From positions 1 through 28,251 of the forward strand of contig JBGOUJ010000024.1 of assembly GCA_041477005.1 (NCBI GenBank): a DNA stretch of 28,251 nt, given 5' to 3'. Shown one piece after another: positions 1 to 6,813 of this stretch. The notes beneath the pieces are model-generated. The model was not told where the DNA came from. It worked only from the letters and a program-made list of their open reading frames with translations, and did not search any database. Position 1 is the first letter of the stretch, and every line of letters starts with the position of its first letter. The translations under genes and the position numbers were made by a program. This DNA is from JBGOUJ01 sp041477005 (GTDB taxonomy: Bacteria > Acidobacteriota > Terriglobia > Bryobacterales > JACQDG01).

Positions 1-282
1 ACAAATTCTCGGGAAGTCACTTCGATAAGCCATGTCGGGGGATGAAAAGGGTAGGATAGCACAGCGGTGCGGTGCGGTGAGGCGCCGGCGAACGAGCGCA
101 ATTCGTCCGTAAGGCATCTCGAGCGCCCCAACGGGAGAGGCGAAAACCAAGGCAAAAGGCAAAGTGCAAAAGGCAAAACGCAAAAATCAGGGATGCGCTG
201 CGGACGGATTGCGGGCGCGAGGGCCAGTGAGGCGGAAAGACGGCAGTCGAAAGAAGAGAGCGAAGCCGTATGTGTTGCGTCG

Positions 283-390
283 CTACAGCTCGAACTGCCC
301 GAGGTTGTAGCGCACGTAAGGGTGGTCGAGTCGCTCCTTGTTGTCAATGTTGGCGACGTGGAGCTTTGGAGCAGGGGGTAGGTTATGGTG
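283..390 (-). pseudogene. C-terminal fragment of an unidentified protein
   Basis: The minus strand carries 35 sense codons between an in-frame TAG at 391-393 and a TAG stop at 283-285. The translation ends in HPYVRYNLGQFEL and includes KLHVANIDNKERLD. This balanced, polar composition is unlike the Arg/Ala/Pro-rich text of the chance frames around it and looks like the end of a real protein. There is no start codon with a ribosome site, and the frame is closed immediately upstream, so it is best read as a leftover 3' end. I do not recognise the family. A chance frame remains possible because the stretch is short. Confidence 0.3.
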
Positions 391-576
391 CTATTCGTCG
401 GATTCGCAACGTCCGTCCTGATTAGCAAGTTCCGTGCCGTGCAGGCAATCAGCACTACCACTGCCTAGGTCCGTCCCTTGCCTCCTTTCTTCAGCCAAGT
501 TTTCGCCCGCCCGATTCTGCGGAGAATCCAGGCGCTGCCGGCGCCTGCCGGTTAGACTCTGGCTGCGCTCCGAACG

Positions 577-745
577 CCCCGCGTCAGATGGCCTTCCACG
601 CCTGGGCCGTGAGGCTGACGGTCTGGGTTCCCGAGCACGCAGTTCCCAGGGATGCGCCGGTGCAGGTGTAGGTCAGGACTCCGCCGGCGATCGACGGGCG
701 GTCCACCGGGGTGAAGTCGGAGGTCGCCCGCGCACCGATAGCGCC
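577..745 (-). repeat. Diverged ~170-bp repeat, copy A
   Basis: This segment matches 3336-3511 in the same orientation over its whole length, with substitutions and a few single-base indels. The minus strand of copy A reads as one frame: ATSDFTPVDRPSIAGGV, then LTYTCTGASLGTACSGTQTV, ending at a TGA at about 584-586. The frame has two cysteines and resembles the end of a small extracellular domain. The two copies lie on either side of the collagen-like gene. I cannot name the family; it may be a decayed gene end or a dispersed intergenic element. Confidence 0.6.
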
Positions 746-996
746 AGCAACGCGGGCAACAGACCGACACACATAGCCCCTAGTAGCTTGATGCCGTGCC
801 TGGATTGATCCTCTCTCAACTAGTCTCCCATTAGTCTCCGGACCGCAAGTCGTGCCCGGCCCGCAGCCAGCCGAAAACAAGCCAGTATCACCTGCTTTTC
901 GTCGCAATCCCGTTGGGTCGTTGCTTTGGCTGCTCCCGTCGCCGCGAGCCCAAATAGAACTGGCCGAAGTCGAAACCTTTTCATTTCCCAATCCGC

Positions 997-3168
997 TCAC
1001 TCAATATAAATTACGCCCGCCAGCCGGACCTGAGTCGGATTGGTTGCCCAGGTTGGCGTGACCCATTTGATCTCAAAGTAATCGCCAGCAACTACCGCAA
1101 TGGACAGAGACGAGTTGCTGAATGTCGTCACGAGCGTATTGTTCTGTACGCCGGCGCTGATAACCGTGTCGGTAGCATTGTTCACACGGAAGTTGATGGT
1201 AGAAGTTTCGGCCGAGCCTAGAGTGCCGTTGTTCCAGAAGTTGCCATAGATTGCTTTGACCGTACCGGCTTTAGGAATATAACAGCGGGCGCTTGCTGCC
1301 GTAGTGGAGGCAGCAATGCTGGGAAAGCACCCATAATAATACGTAGTGGTGTCGGCCGGGTTTAGATTTGTTGAGGACCCGGCCTGAAGGCTGTAACCAG
1401 TGCCGGTGGGACCAGTTGGTCCGGTCGGTCCAGTCGCTCCGGTAGCACCGGTCGCGCCGTTGACTCCGTTCGTGCCCGCCGCGCCCGTCGGTCCGGTCGC
1501 GCCGGTGCTCCCTGTGGCTCCCGTGGCCCCAGCTGCTCCCGTTGCGCCAGTTGGCCCCGTTGCTCCGGCTGCTCCCGCCGCGCCCGTGGCTCCCGTGGCC
1601 CCAGCTGCTCCAGTAGCTCCAGTAGCTCCCGTCACCCCGATCTGCGCCAGCACATTCCAGAAAGTCGGGCTCGTGTCTGGCTGATGGTTAACGTTGCTGG
1701 CCTGGATGCTGATGTAACTGGTCCCATTGAACTGCACCGCATCATTGATGGCGTACGTCGTCGAGCTGCTCCACGCTCCTTGCCAAGTCACTCCCTGTGG
1801 TCCCGCAGGTCCAGTCACCCCTGTTGGGCCGGTGGCGCCATTGACTCCGTTCGTGCCAGCCGCGCCCGTCGGTCCGGTCGGTCCGATAGCCCCTGTGGCT
1901 CCCGTGGCCCCAGCCGCTCCAGTGGCTCCAGTAGCTCCCGTCGCCCCGATCTGCGCCAGCACATTCCAGAATGTCGGGCTCGTTTCCGGCTGATGGTTAA
2001 CGTTGCTCGCCTGGATGCTGATGTAACTGGTCCCATTGAACTGCACCGCATCGTTTAGCGCGTATGCCGTGGCGTTGCTCCACGCTCCTTGCCAGGTCAC
2101 TCCCTGTGGTCCCGCAGGTCCAGTCACCCCTGTTGGGCCTTGGGGCCCGTGCCCGCCCGCCGGCCCAACCGTGCCTTCAGGTCCGATTGGACCTATCGGC
2201 CCAGCCGGTCCGGCAGGGCCCGTTGCACCTGTCAAACCCGCAGGACCCGTTGCACCTGTCAAACCAGTGGGTCCCGTTGGACCGCTCGGTCCGGGAGGAC
2301 CGGTAACACCGGGCACCACGCCCGGCTCCAGTGTGACGTCGGTTGTTGGGCTCGCCAAGTCTGGCGGAACATCCGTATTGATCTGATAGACGCCTACCAG
2401 CCCCGGGGCCAACCCGGCGAAGCTAACATGCGCCGCTCGTCCCCCCACCTTCACCACAGGCGTTATGGCCACTACCGCTAGTGGGTTGGATGGACCCCCT
2501 TGGCCAGAGGGCAAAGGGGGAAGCACTGGGCCCAGGCCCGTTGCGAAAATGCTGATGGCGCCCCCCGCAAATATTGGGTTCGAAGCGCTAACCGGCGACC
2601 CCTGCCTGGACACGGAGAAAATCCCGGGGTCCTGCGTGAGCAGCGTGACTTTCAGAGGAGAGCTGGCGCCGTTTTCGTTGCGCACCACCAGGTCCACAGA
2701 ATCGCTATCGGGCAACTCCAATGGGACCTGCGCATTGATCTGACCTGGCGAGACAAAGAACAGCGGCGCGGCGACGACGCCGAATAGCACCTCCGTCCGT
2801 GTGCCGGGCAACTGCGTGGGGATCGGAATAGCGTCGGCGGTAACCGTCGTGGTCGAAAAGTTAATCCCGTAGATGGAAACGATAGAGCCTCTGGCCGCTA
2901 CTGGAATGCTGGATGAACTCCGGCCTGTGGCTGCGTTCACCAGGCCCTGGGGATTGATCGCGGGCGTTGGCGCCTGAGCCTGCAACCATGCCGTTGAGGA
3001 CAGCATACAAATCAACAGCCTAAGGTACCGAACCCGAGGATCGCTCCATTTTCCAATTCGGGAGACCTCCCTGCGGTCCCGAGAGAAGTAGAGGAAAAAC
3101 CTGGATAACAGGTCGTTAAACATCTGCACTGATTGACTCCATCTAATCAGATACAATCCTGGAGCCAT
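997..3168 (-). CDS. Secreted collagen-like protein with two CBM5/12-like modules
   Basis: A 723-residue chimeric surface or secreted protein, probably an extracellular stalk or adhesin (inference). In order: N-terminal region with a hydrophobic export segment near residues 46-66 ending AQA; a domain at about 73-275 with the text GLVNAATGRSSSSIPVAARG typical of Solibacter-type proteins (TIGR03437-like), here N-terminal though the model was defined as C-terminal; collagen-like G-x-y runs rich in Thr/Pro/Ala at about 284-355, 407-458 and 512-592; two near-identical modules starting VTWQGAWS at about 357 and 460, whose Trp/Tyr spacing resembles chitin-binding CBM5/12; and a C-terminal beta-rich head from about 590 that may drive trimerisation. 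The start is uncertain: ATG 3168 has GGAG ten bases upstream, while ATG 3123 would give a shorter leader. The second collagen-CBM unit is a tandem DNA duplication (1621-1830/1930-2139). Confidence 0.85.
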   Translation of the reverse strand: MAPGLYLIRWSQSVQMFNDLLSRFFLYFSRDRREVSRIGKWSDPRVRYLRLLICMLSSTAWLQAQAPTPAINPQGLVNAATGRSSSSIPVAARGSIVSIYGINFSTTTVTADAIPIPTQLPGTRTEVLFGVVAAPLFFVSPGQINAQVPLELPDSDSVDLVVRNENGASSPLKVTLLTQDPGIFSVSRQGSPVSASNPIFAGGAISIFATGLGPVLPPLPSGQGGPSNPLAVVAITPVVKVGGRAAHVSFAGLAPGLVGVYQINTDVPPDLASPTTDVTLEPGVVPGVTGPPGPSGPTGPTGLTGATGPAGLTGATGPAGPAGPIGPIGPEGTVGPAGGHGPQGPTGVTGPAGPQGVTWQGAWSNATAYALNDAVQFNGTSYISIQASNVNHQPETSPTFWNVLAQIGATGATGATGAAGATGATGAIGPTGPTGAAGTNGVNGATGPTGVTGPAGPQGVTWQGAWSSSTTYAINDAVQFNGTSYISIQASNVNHQPDTSPTFWNVLAQIGVTGATGATGAAGATGATGAAGAAGATGPTGATGAAGATGATGSTGATGPTGAAGTNGVNGATGATGATGPTGPTGPTGTGYSLQAGSSTNLNPADTTTYYYGCFPSIAASTTAASARCYIPKAGTVKAIYGNFWNNGTLGSAETSTINFRVNNATDTVISAGVQNNTLVTTFSNSSLSIAVVAGDYFEIKWVTPTWATNPTQVRLAGVIYIE
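1621..2139 (-). repeat. 309-nt tandem duplication inside the collagen-like gene
   Basis: Positions 1621-1830 and 1930-2139 are near-identical over 210 nt at a constant offset of 309 nt, which is 103 codons, so the frame is kept. Each copy encodes one CBM5/12-like module with the start of the adjoining collagen run. The few differences (for example residues SNATAYAL versus SSTTYAI) lie near the middle of the module. The high nucleotide identity points to a recent in-frame expansion rather than ancient domain shuffling. Confidence 0.85.
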
Positions 3169-3205
3169 GGTTTTGATGCTCCGACCAGCTCAACTTTGCT
3201 CTTCC

Positions 3206-3309
3206 TGTTCCGAAAACAGAACAACAACGGCAATCTCCTCCCGAACTCGTGCCTCCCGTTTTGTGCCATTTTCATAGCTTTTTCAAACTTCTGTTCTAAA
3301 AACGGAACA
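3206..3309. promoter_or_regulatory. Paired TGTTC-N8-GAACA dyads upstream of the collagen-like gene
   Basis: Two 18-nt dyads of the same design, TGTTC-N8-GAACA, lie at 3206-3223 (spacer CGAAAACA) and 3292-3309 (spacer TAAAAACG), 86 nt apart start to start. Both have an A-rich spacer and continue into A-rich sequence. They sit 38 and 124 nt upstream of the ATG at 3168 on the minus strand, where a regulator of that gene could bind. Tandem operators are the simplest reading. The regulator is not identified, and hairpins in a leader RNA are an alternative. Confidence 0.4.
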
Positions 3310-3335
3310 AAAAACGCCCCAGGTAGCTGCCCATA

Positions 3336-3511
3336 CCCCCCGCGTCAGATGGCCTTCCGCGTCTGGGGCCGTGGTGCCGACAGTCTGGGTCCCAGAGCAT
3401 GCAGTTCCCACGGATGCGCCGGTGCAGGTGTAGGTCGGGACTCCGCCGGCCGATCGACGGGCGGCCCGCCGGGGTGAAGTCGGAGGTCGCCCGCAGCACA
3501 CCGATGGCGCC
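3336..3511 (-). repeat. Diverged ~170-bp repeat, copy B
   Basis: Same orientation and content as copy A at 577-745. Relative to A it has an extra C in GCCGGCCGATCG (around 3449) and another base in GGGGCC (around 3366), so the frame that is open in A is shifted twice here. Conserved protein-level text (ATSDFTP, then TYTCTGAS-GTACSGTQTV) is split between two frames. The minus-strand frame continues upstream to about 3730 with no homologous counterpart in A, so the copies share only this segment. Confidence 0.6.
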
Positions 3512-3976
3512 GCTGCCGCACCGGCGTGGTCCTGGCACGGTGGCTGACCCGGCAAGGTCCCCGGATAAGGAAACAAAGGTAGTTCCGGTGTTAGCCAGGG
3601 GCAGGCCGGCGTTCCCCGAAAGCTTTCCCAGGGCGCTGATGGCGGTGCGCGTATCCGGAGTGCAAGGCCCCGGAAAGCGCAGCAGCACAAGAATCAGGCT
3701 CGCCTGCGGGATGGCTTTATAAAGGAGCATGTAGACCTTTATAAAGACTCGGGGACTATCCGGCCATAGGGGATTTGCCCGTATGACACCTAGATCTTTG
3801 CCTTAGAGCCAGGGGCGGCGGGGAGACCGGTTTGCGCCGGCGAGTGACGAGGCGGGCCTACGGGATCTCCCGGTGGGCGATCGAGAACCGGCGTGCCGTT
3901 TGAGATCGCTTCGCGCACTCTGGATTTTCGTCCCTTCGTCAACATTCGTTAACACTTCATCGACGCGCCGCCGGCC

Positions 3977-4000
3977 GAACAATTTCTTCAAAAATTGTTC
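3977..4000. promoter_or_regulatory. Perfect 24-nt palindrome GAACAATTT-N6-AAATTGTTC
   Basis: The two 9-nt arms are exactly complementary and separated by CTTCAA. It is AT-rich in a GC-rich neighbourhood and ends immediately before a -35-like TTGATC at 4001, 114 nt upstream of the response-regulator gene at 4114. That position suits a regulator site or autoregulatory operator. It has no T-run beyond the arm and no gene ends nearby, so a terminator is less likely. Confidence 0.5.
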
Positions 4001-4029
4001 TTGATCTGCGGAGAAAAGGGTGGTATTTT
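4001..4029 (+). promoter_or_regulatory. Candidate sigma70-type promoter for the response regulator
   Basis: TTGATC (4001-4006) and TATTTT (4024-4029) are separated by 17 nt, a reasonable -35/-10 pair pointing toward the gene at 4114. A second AT-rich hexamer, TATATT, lies at 4035-4040. The match is moderate, and the leader would be about 80 nt. The call rests on spacing and on the adjacent palindrome. Confidence 0.3.
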
Positions 4030-4113
4030 ACGCCTATATTGAAGCGAGACGGTTTTAGGGCAGGATGGCTCCTCAGGATTAATTGCTTCTGAGGATGAAC
4101 GCCTTAACGGCAA

Positions 4114-4845
4114 ATGGTCGTTTCGGAAAAACCGGTTCGGATTCTGGTCGTGGACGCCGACGAGGCAACTCGCTGGTTCCTAAGGTTAATTCTTTCCAAG
4201 GGTCATTACGAGGTTTTTGCGGTTTCCGACGCGGAAGAGGCCCTTAGCCGCGCAGCCGAATATCCGCCTCGGTTGGTGGTTCTGGATCTGTCGCTGGCCA
4301 TCCAGGGCGGCCAGCAGTTTTGGAAAAAGCTGCGCAGTCTTTCACCAGCGCCGGCGCCAGTGCTGGTCGTCTCAGACCTGCCGCCACATGAGGCCAAAGC
4401 TGCCTTGACCGAGCTCGACGCCGACGACTACCTGGCCAAGCCGTTCCGCGCCAGCGCCGCACTGGAGCGAGTCCGCGCGCTGCTTCACCCGGCTCTTGAC
4501 TCCCGCTGGAGTGGTCCGGCGATCGACATCGGGGATCTAAGAATCGACCGGCTCGGCCGCTGCGCGTTTCGCGACGGCCGGCAAATTGACTTAACGCCCA
4601 CCGAATTTAACCTCCTGACCTACCTGGCGCAGAACGCCGACCACGCCACATCCTCGAAAAAAATCCTACAGGCTGTATGGGGGCCGGAGTACGGCGACAC
4701 GCAGACCCTGCGGGTTCACGTCGCCAATTTGCGGAAGAAAATCGAGCCCGACCCTGCCGCTCCCCGCTACATTTTGACCGAGCCGGGGCTCGGCTATTGT
4801 CTGGCGTCCGCGAACCTCAAGGGGGGGAAAGGCGACAGGCCATGA
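4114..4845 (+). CDS. OmpR-family response regulator, orphan
   Basis: A 243-residue transcription factor with a receiver domain (about 8-120) and a winged-helix DNA-binding domain (about 138-235), most like the KdpE/OmpR group. Receiver landmarks are the acidic pocket D14/D16/E17, phospho-acceptor D58, S87 at the switch Thr/Ser position and K109 in LAKPF. After D58 the sequence is LSLAIQGG instead of the usual xMPxxDG turn, so this loop is unusual. The C-terminal part has LTPTEFNLL, the recognition helix region LRVHVANLRKKIE and the wing YILTEPGLGY. No histidine kinase lies beside it, so its partner is unknown. No good Shine-Dalgarno precedes the ATG. Confidence 0.9.
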   Translation: MVVSEKPVRILVVDADEATRWFLRLILSKGHYEVFAVSDAEEALSRAAEYPPRLVVLDLSLAIQGGQQFWKKLRSLSPAPAPVLVVSDLPPHEAKAALTELDADDYLAKPFRASAALERVRALLHPALDSRWSGPAIDIGDLRIDRLGRCAFRDGRQIDLTPTEFNLLTYLAQNADHATSSKKILQAVWGPEYGDTQTLRVHVANLRKKIEPDPAAPRYILTEPGLGYCLASANLKGGKGDRP

Positions 4846-4866
4846 GCCGGCGTGCGGCCAGCCGGC
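4846..4866. terminator. GC-rich stem-loop between convergent genes
   Basis: GCCGGC at 4846-4851 and again at 4861-4866 can pair across GTGCGGCCA, between the converging ends of the response regulator and the oxidoreductase. There is no T-run on either side, so intrinsic termination is doubtful; the position is the main support. Confidence 0.2.
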
Positions 4867-4867
4867 G

Positions 4868-5896
4868 TCAGAGCGTCACGATCACCTTGCCGAATTGTTG
4901 TTTGTTTTCCAGCCGCTCGTGAGCAGCCCGGATCTCCGGAAGGGAGTAAACCTTGTCAATCACCGGCCGCAGTTCCCGCCGGCCGAGCAGCGAAAGCACC
5001 TGGTGGAGCTCGCCGAGTGTTCCCATGAAAGAGCCGAGGAAGGAGAGTTGCTTCCAGAACAGGCGCCTTATGTCGATGGTAGCCTGGCCGCCGGTGGTGG
5101 CGCCGCAAGTGACCAGGCGGCCTTGAGGGGCCAGTGAGGCGGTGGAGTGGTCCCAGGTGGCCTGGCCCACATGCTCGAAAACCACGTCCACGCCCCGGCG
5201 GCCGGTGAGGCGCTTTACCTCGTCGGTGATGTTCTGGCGGTAGTGGTCGATGACCTCGTCGGCGCCCAATTGTCGGGCGCGGGCCAGTTTTTCCTCACCG
5301 CTGGCGGTGGCGATCACCCGGCAGCCCCGCAGCTTGGCGATCTGGATGGCGGCGCTGCCCACCCCGCTCGAAGCCCCGAGGACCAGCACCTCTTCGCCCC
5401 GCTCGATCCGGGCGCGGCCCACCAGCATGTGCCAGGCCGTGAGGAACACGAGCGGCACCGCCGCCGCCTCCTCGAAGCTGAGGTCGCCGGGGATCGGCAG
5501 GGCGTAAACCTCCGGCGCCGGCATATATTCCCGATTTCCACCCTCCAGGAAATAGCCGAGCAACTTGTAGAACCGGCAGAAGTTATCACGTCCGGAGACG
5601 CACTCCCGGCACTGCCGGCAGCTCTGGCCGGGTGCCAGCAGCACCCGGTCGCCCACCTTGAGCCGGCTGGTTCCCTCCCCCAGCGATGCCACCTCGCCGG
5701 CGACATCGCTGCCTAGAATGTGCGGCAGCGGAATCTTCTGCCCCGGAATGCCCCGGCGGACGGCCAGATCCAGGTTGTTCAGGGCGCAGGCCTTCACCCG
5801 GACCAGCACCTCGTGCGGGCCCGGCTGGGGGTCGGGGATCTCTTCGTAGCGCAGCACTTCGGGACCGCCGTGTTCGTGAATGCGAACCGCTTTCAT
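4868..5896 (-). CDS. MDR-superfamily NAD(P)-dependent oxidoreductase, zinc-type
   Basis: A 342-residue medium-chain dehydrogenase/reductase. The N-terminal GroES-like domain has MKAVRIHEHGGPEVL and an intact structural-zinc lobe with C93, C96, C99 and C107. The catalytic-zinc cysteine of classical alcohol dehydrogenases is replaced (ALNNLD at 38-43), as in quinone oxidoreductase-like members. The Rossmann domain has GASSGVG at 174-180. It therefore looks like an NAD(P)H-dependent reductase of quinones or enones that keeps the structural zinc; the substrate cannot be read. Length is normal. AAGGA sits about seven bases before the ATG. It is divergent from xdhC with only 57 nt between start codons. 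Confidence 0.9.
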   Translation of the reverse strand: MKAVRIHEHGGPEVLRYEEIPDPQPGPHEVLVRVKACALNNLDLAVRRGIPGQKIPLPHILGSDVAGEVASLGEGTSRLKVGDRVLLAPGQSCRQCRECVSGRDNFCRFYKLLGYFLEGGNREYMPAPEVYALPIPGDLSFEEAAAVPLVFLTAWHMLVGRARIERGEEVLVLGASSGVGSAAIQIAKLRGCRVIATASGEEKLARARQLGADEVIDHYRQNITDEVKRLTGRRGVDVVFEHVGQATWDHSTASLAPQGRLVTCGATTGGQATIDIRRLFWKQLSFLGSFMGTLGELHQVLSLLGRRELRPVIDKVYSLPEIRAAHERLENKQQFGKVIVTL

Positions 5897-5919
5897 GGGG
5901 ATTTCCTTGTCTGGGGATT

Positions 5920-5948
5920 TTCCAATGCAAACCAGCCCATATTATAAT
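5920..5948 (+). promoter_or_regulatory. Promoter placing xdhC on a leaderless transcript
   Basis: A perfect TATAAT at 5943-5948 is preceded, after 17 nt, by TTCCAA (5920-5925), a weak -35. The expected start of transcription falls at about 5955, which coincides with the tandem ATGATG at 5954-5959. No Shine-Dalgarno is visible upstream of these codons, consistent with leaderless translation. Confidence 0.5.
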
Positions 5949-5953
5949 TGCTG

Positions 5954-6781
5954 ATGATGGACATCTTCGAGGAATTGGTACGGCTGCGCCGGTTGGGTCA
6001 GAAATCGGCCTTGGCGACGATAGTAGACGTCCGGGGCTCGATCCCCAGCTTCGAGAGCGCCAAGCTGCTGGTGCGCGAGGACGGCTCCATGGTGGGCACC
6101 ATCGGCGGCGGCTGCGTGGAAGCCGAGGTGTGGAACGCCGCCCGCGAGGTGATCCAAACCGAAAAGTCCCGCCACCTCAGCTTCAACCTCGGCCAGGATG
6201 CCGCCCACGACAACGGCCTGATCTGCGGCGGCCAGCTCGACATCTTCATTGAACCTGTGCTCCCCATTCCGTCGGCCTACATATTCGGCGCCGGCCACAT
6301 CTCGAAGAGCCTGTCGAAGGTGGCGGCGCTCGCCGGCTTCCGCACCGTGGTGATCGACAACCGCGAGGCCTTCGCCAACCGCGAGCGCTTTCCCGACGTG
6401 GACGAGGTGATCGCCGCGGAATACGAAGAAGCCTTCCCCAAGCTGGAAATCAACGAGTCTTCCTATCTGGTGATCGTCACCCGCGGCCACCGCGACGATA
6501 TGCGCGTGCTGCGCTGGGCGATCGACCTGCCGGCCCGCTATATCGGCATGATCGGGAGCAAGCGCAAGGCGATCGCCGTCTTCAAGGAGCTGGAGAAGGA
6601 AGGCATTCCCCGCGAGCGCTTCGAGCGCGTCCACTCGCCGATGGGACTGGAGATCGGCGCCATCACGCCGGAAGAAATTGCGGTCAGCATCGTGGCCGAG
6701 ATGGTCGGGGAGCGCCGCAACGCCCAGGCTGGCTTCAACCCCCTGTCGAAATCGGTCTTCGCCCTGGGCCTGGTGAAGTAG
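5954..6781 (+). CDS. xdhC: XdhC/CoxI-family molybdenum-cofactor maturation protein
   Basis: A protein of about 275 residues of the family that binds molybdenum cofactor, promotes its sulfuration and delivers it to xanthine-dehydrogenase-type hydroxylases. The N-terminal XdhC/CoxI domain shows ATIVDVRGSIPS and GTIGGGCVE; the C-terminal Rossmann-like XdhC_C domain shows YIFGAGHISKSL, VVIDNRE, VIVTRGHRDD and YIGMIGSKRK. A TTG at 5948 is in frame but falls inside the -10 box, so ATG 5954 or 5957 is preferred. It is followed after 32 nt by a mocA-like gene, the usual partner. No molybdo-enzyme structural gene lies in the window. Confidence 0.9.
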   Translation: MMDIFEELVRLRRLGQKSALATIVDVRGSIPSFESAKLLVREDGSMVGTIGGGCVEAEVWNAAREVIQTEKSRHLSFNLGQDAAHDNGLICGGQLDIFIEPVLPIPSAYIFGAGHISKSLSKVAALAGFRTVVIDNREAFANRERFPDVDEVIAAEYEEAFPKLEINESSYLVIVTRGHRDDMRVLRWAIDLPARYIGMIGSKRKAIAVFKELEKEGIPRERFERVHSPMGLEIGAITPEEIAVSIVAEMVGERRNAQAGFNPLSKSVFALGLVK

Positions 6782-6813
6782 GGCAGGCGTCCTCGCCCGT
6801 CCGGACCCTTTGC

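Larger units (their letters stand above)
1..996. other. Left-end stretch without an intact gene
   Basis: No reading frame here has the composition or start signals of a complete gene. Around 145-197 there is a low-complexity run of imperfect GCAAAAG-like units, and near 65-80 a short GGTGC run. The two pieces worth noting, a protein-like C-terminal fragment (283-390, minus) and repeat copy A (577-745), are listed separately. On the minus strand near 745-795 there is a signal-peptide-like stretch (KLLGAMCVGLLPALLAL) that is out of frame with the domain-like text of copy A, so a small secreted protein may once have been encoded. The remaining sequence shows nothing I can assign. Confidence 0.5.
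3169..4113. other. 945-nt intergenic region
   Basis: No complete gene is seen. From left to right it holds two TGTTC-N8-GAACA dyads close to the start of the collagen-like gene, repeat copy B (3336-3511), about 220 nt of minus-strand frame continuous with copy B (3512-3730) that has no recognisable start signal, a stretch without features (about 3740-3976), a perfect palindrome (3977-4000) and a promoter-like sequence for the response regulator at 4114. A minus-strand frame near 3803-3991 begins with TTG and becomes Arg/Ser/Pro-rich, so I do not call it. Confidence 0.5.

Noticed and set aside
1400..2386. Long proline/valine-rich plus-strand frames opposite the collagen-like gene
   Set aside because: They arise from the G-x-y codon periodicity read on the other strand; no ribosome sites, and the minus-strand product has clear domains.
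3206..3309. TGTTC/GAACA dyads as LexA boxes
   Set aside because: The half-site order and spacing are opposite to the GAAC-N4-GTTC type I know, and no SOS gene is adjacent.
3803..3991. Minus-strand frame starting KKLFGRRRVDEVLTN
   Set aside because: TTG start inside the palindrome, no ribosome site, and the product turns into Arg/Ser/Pro-rich text with no family resemblance.
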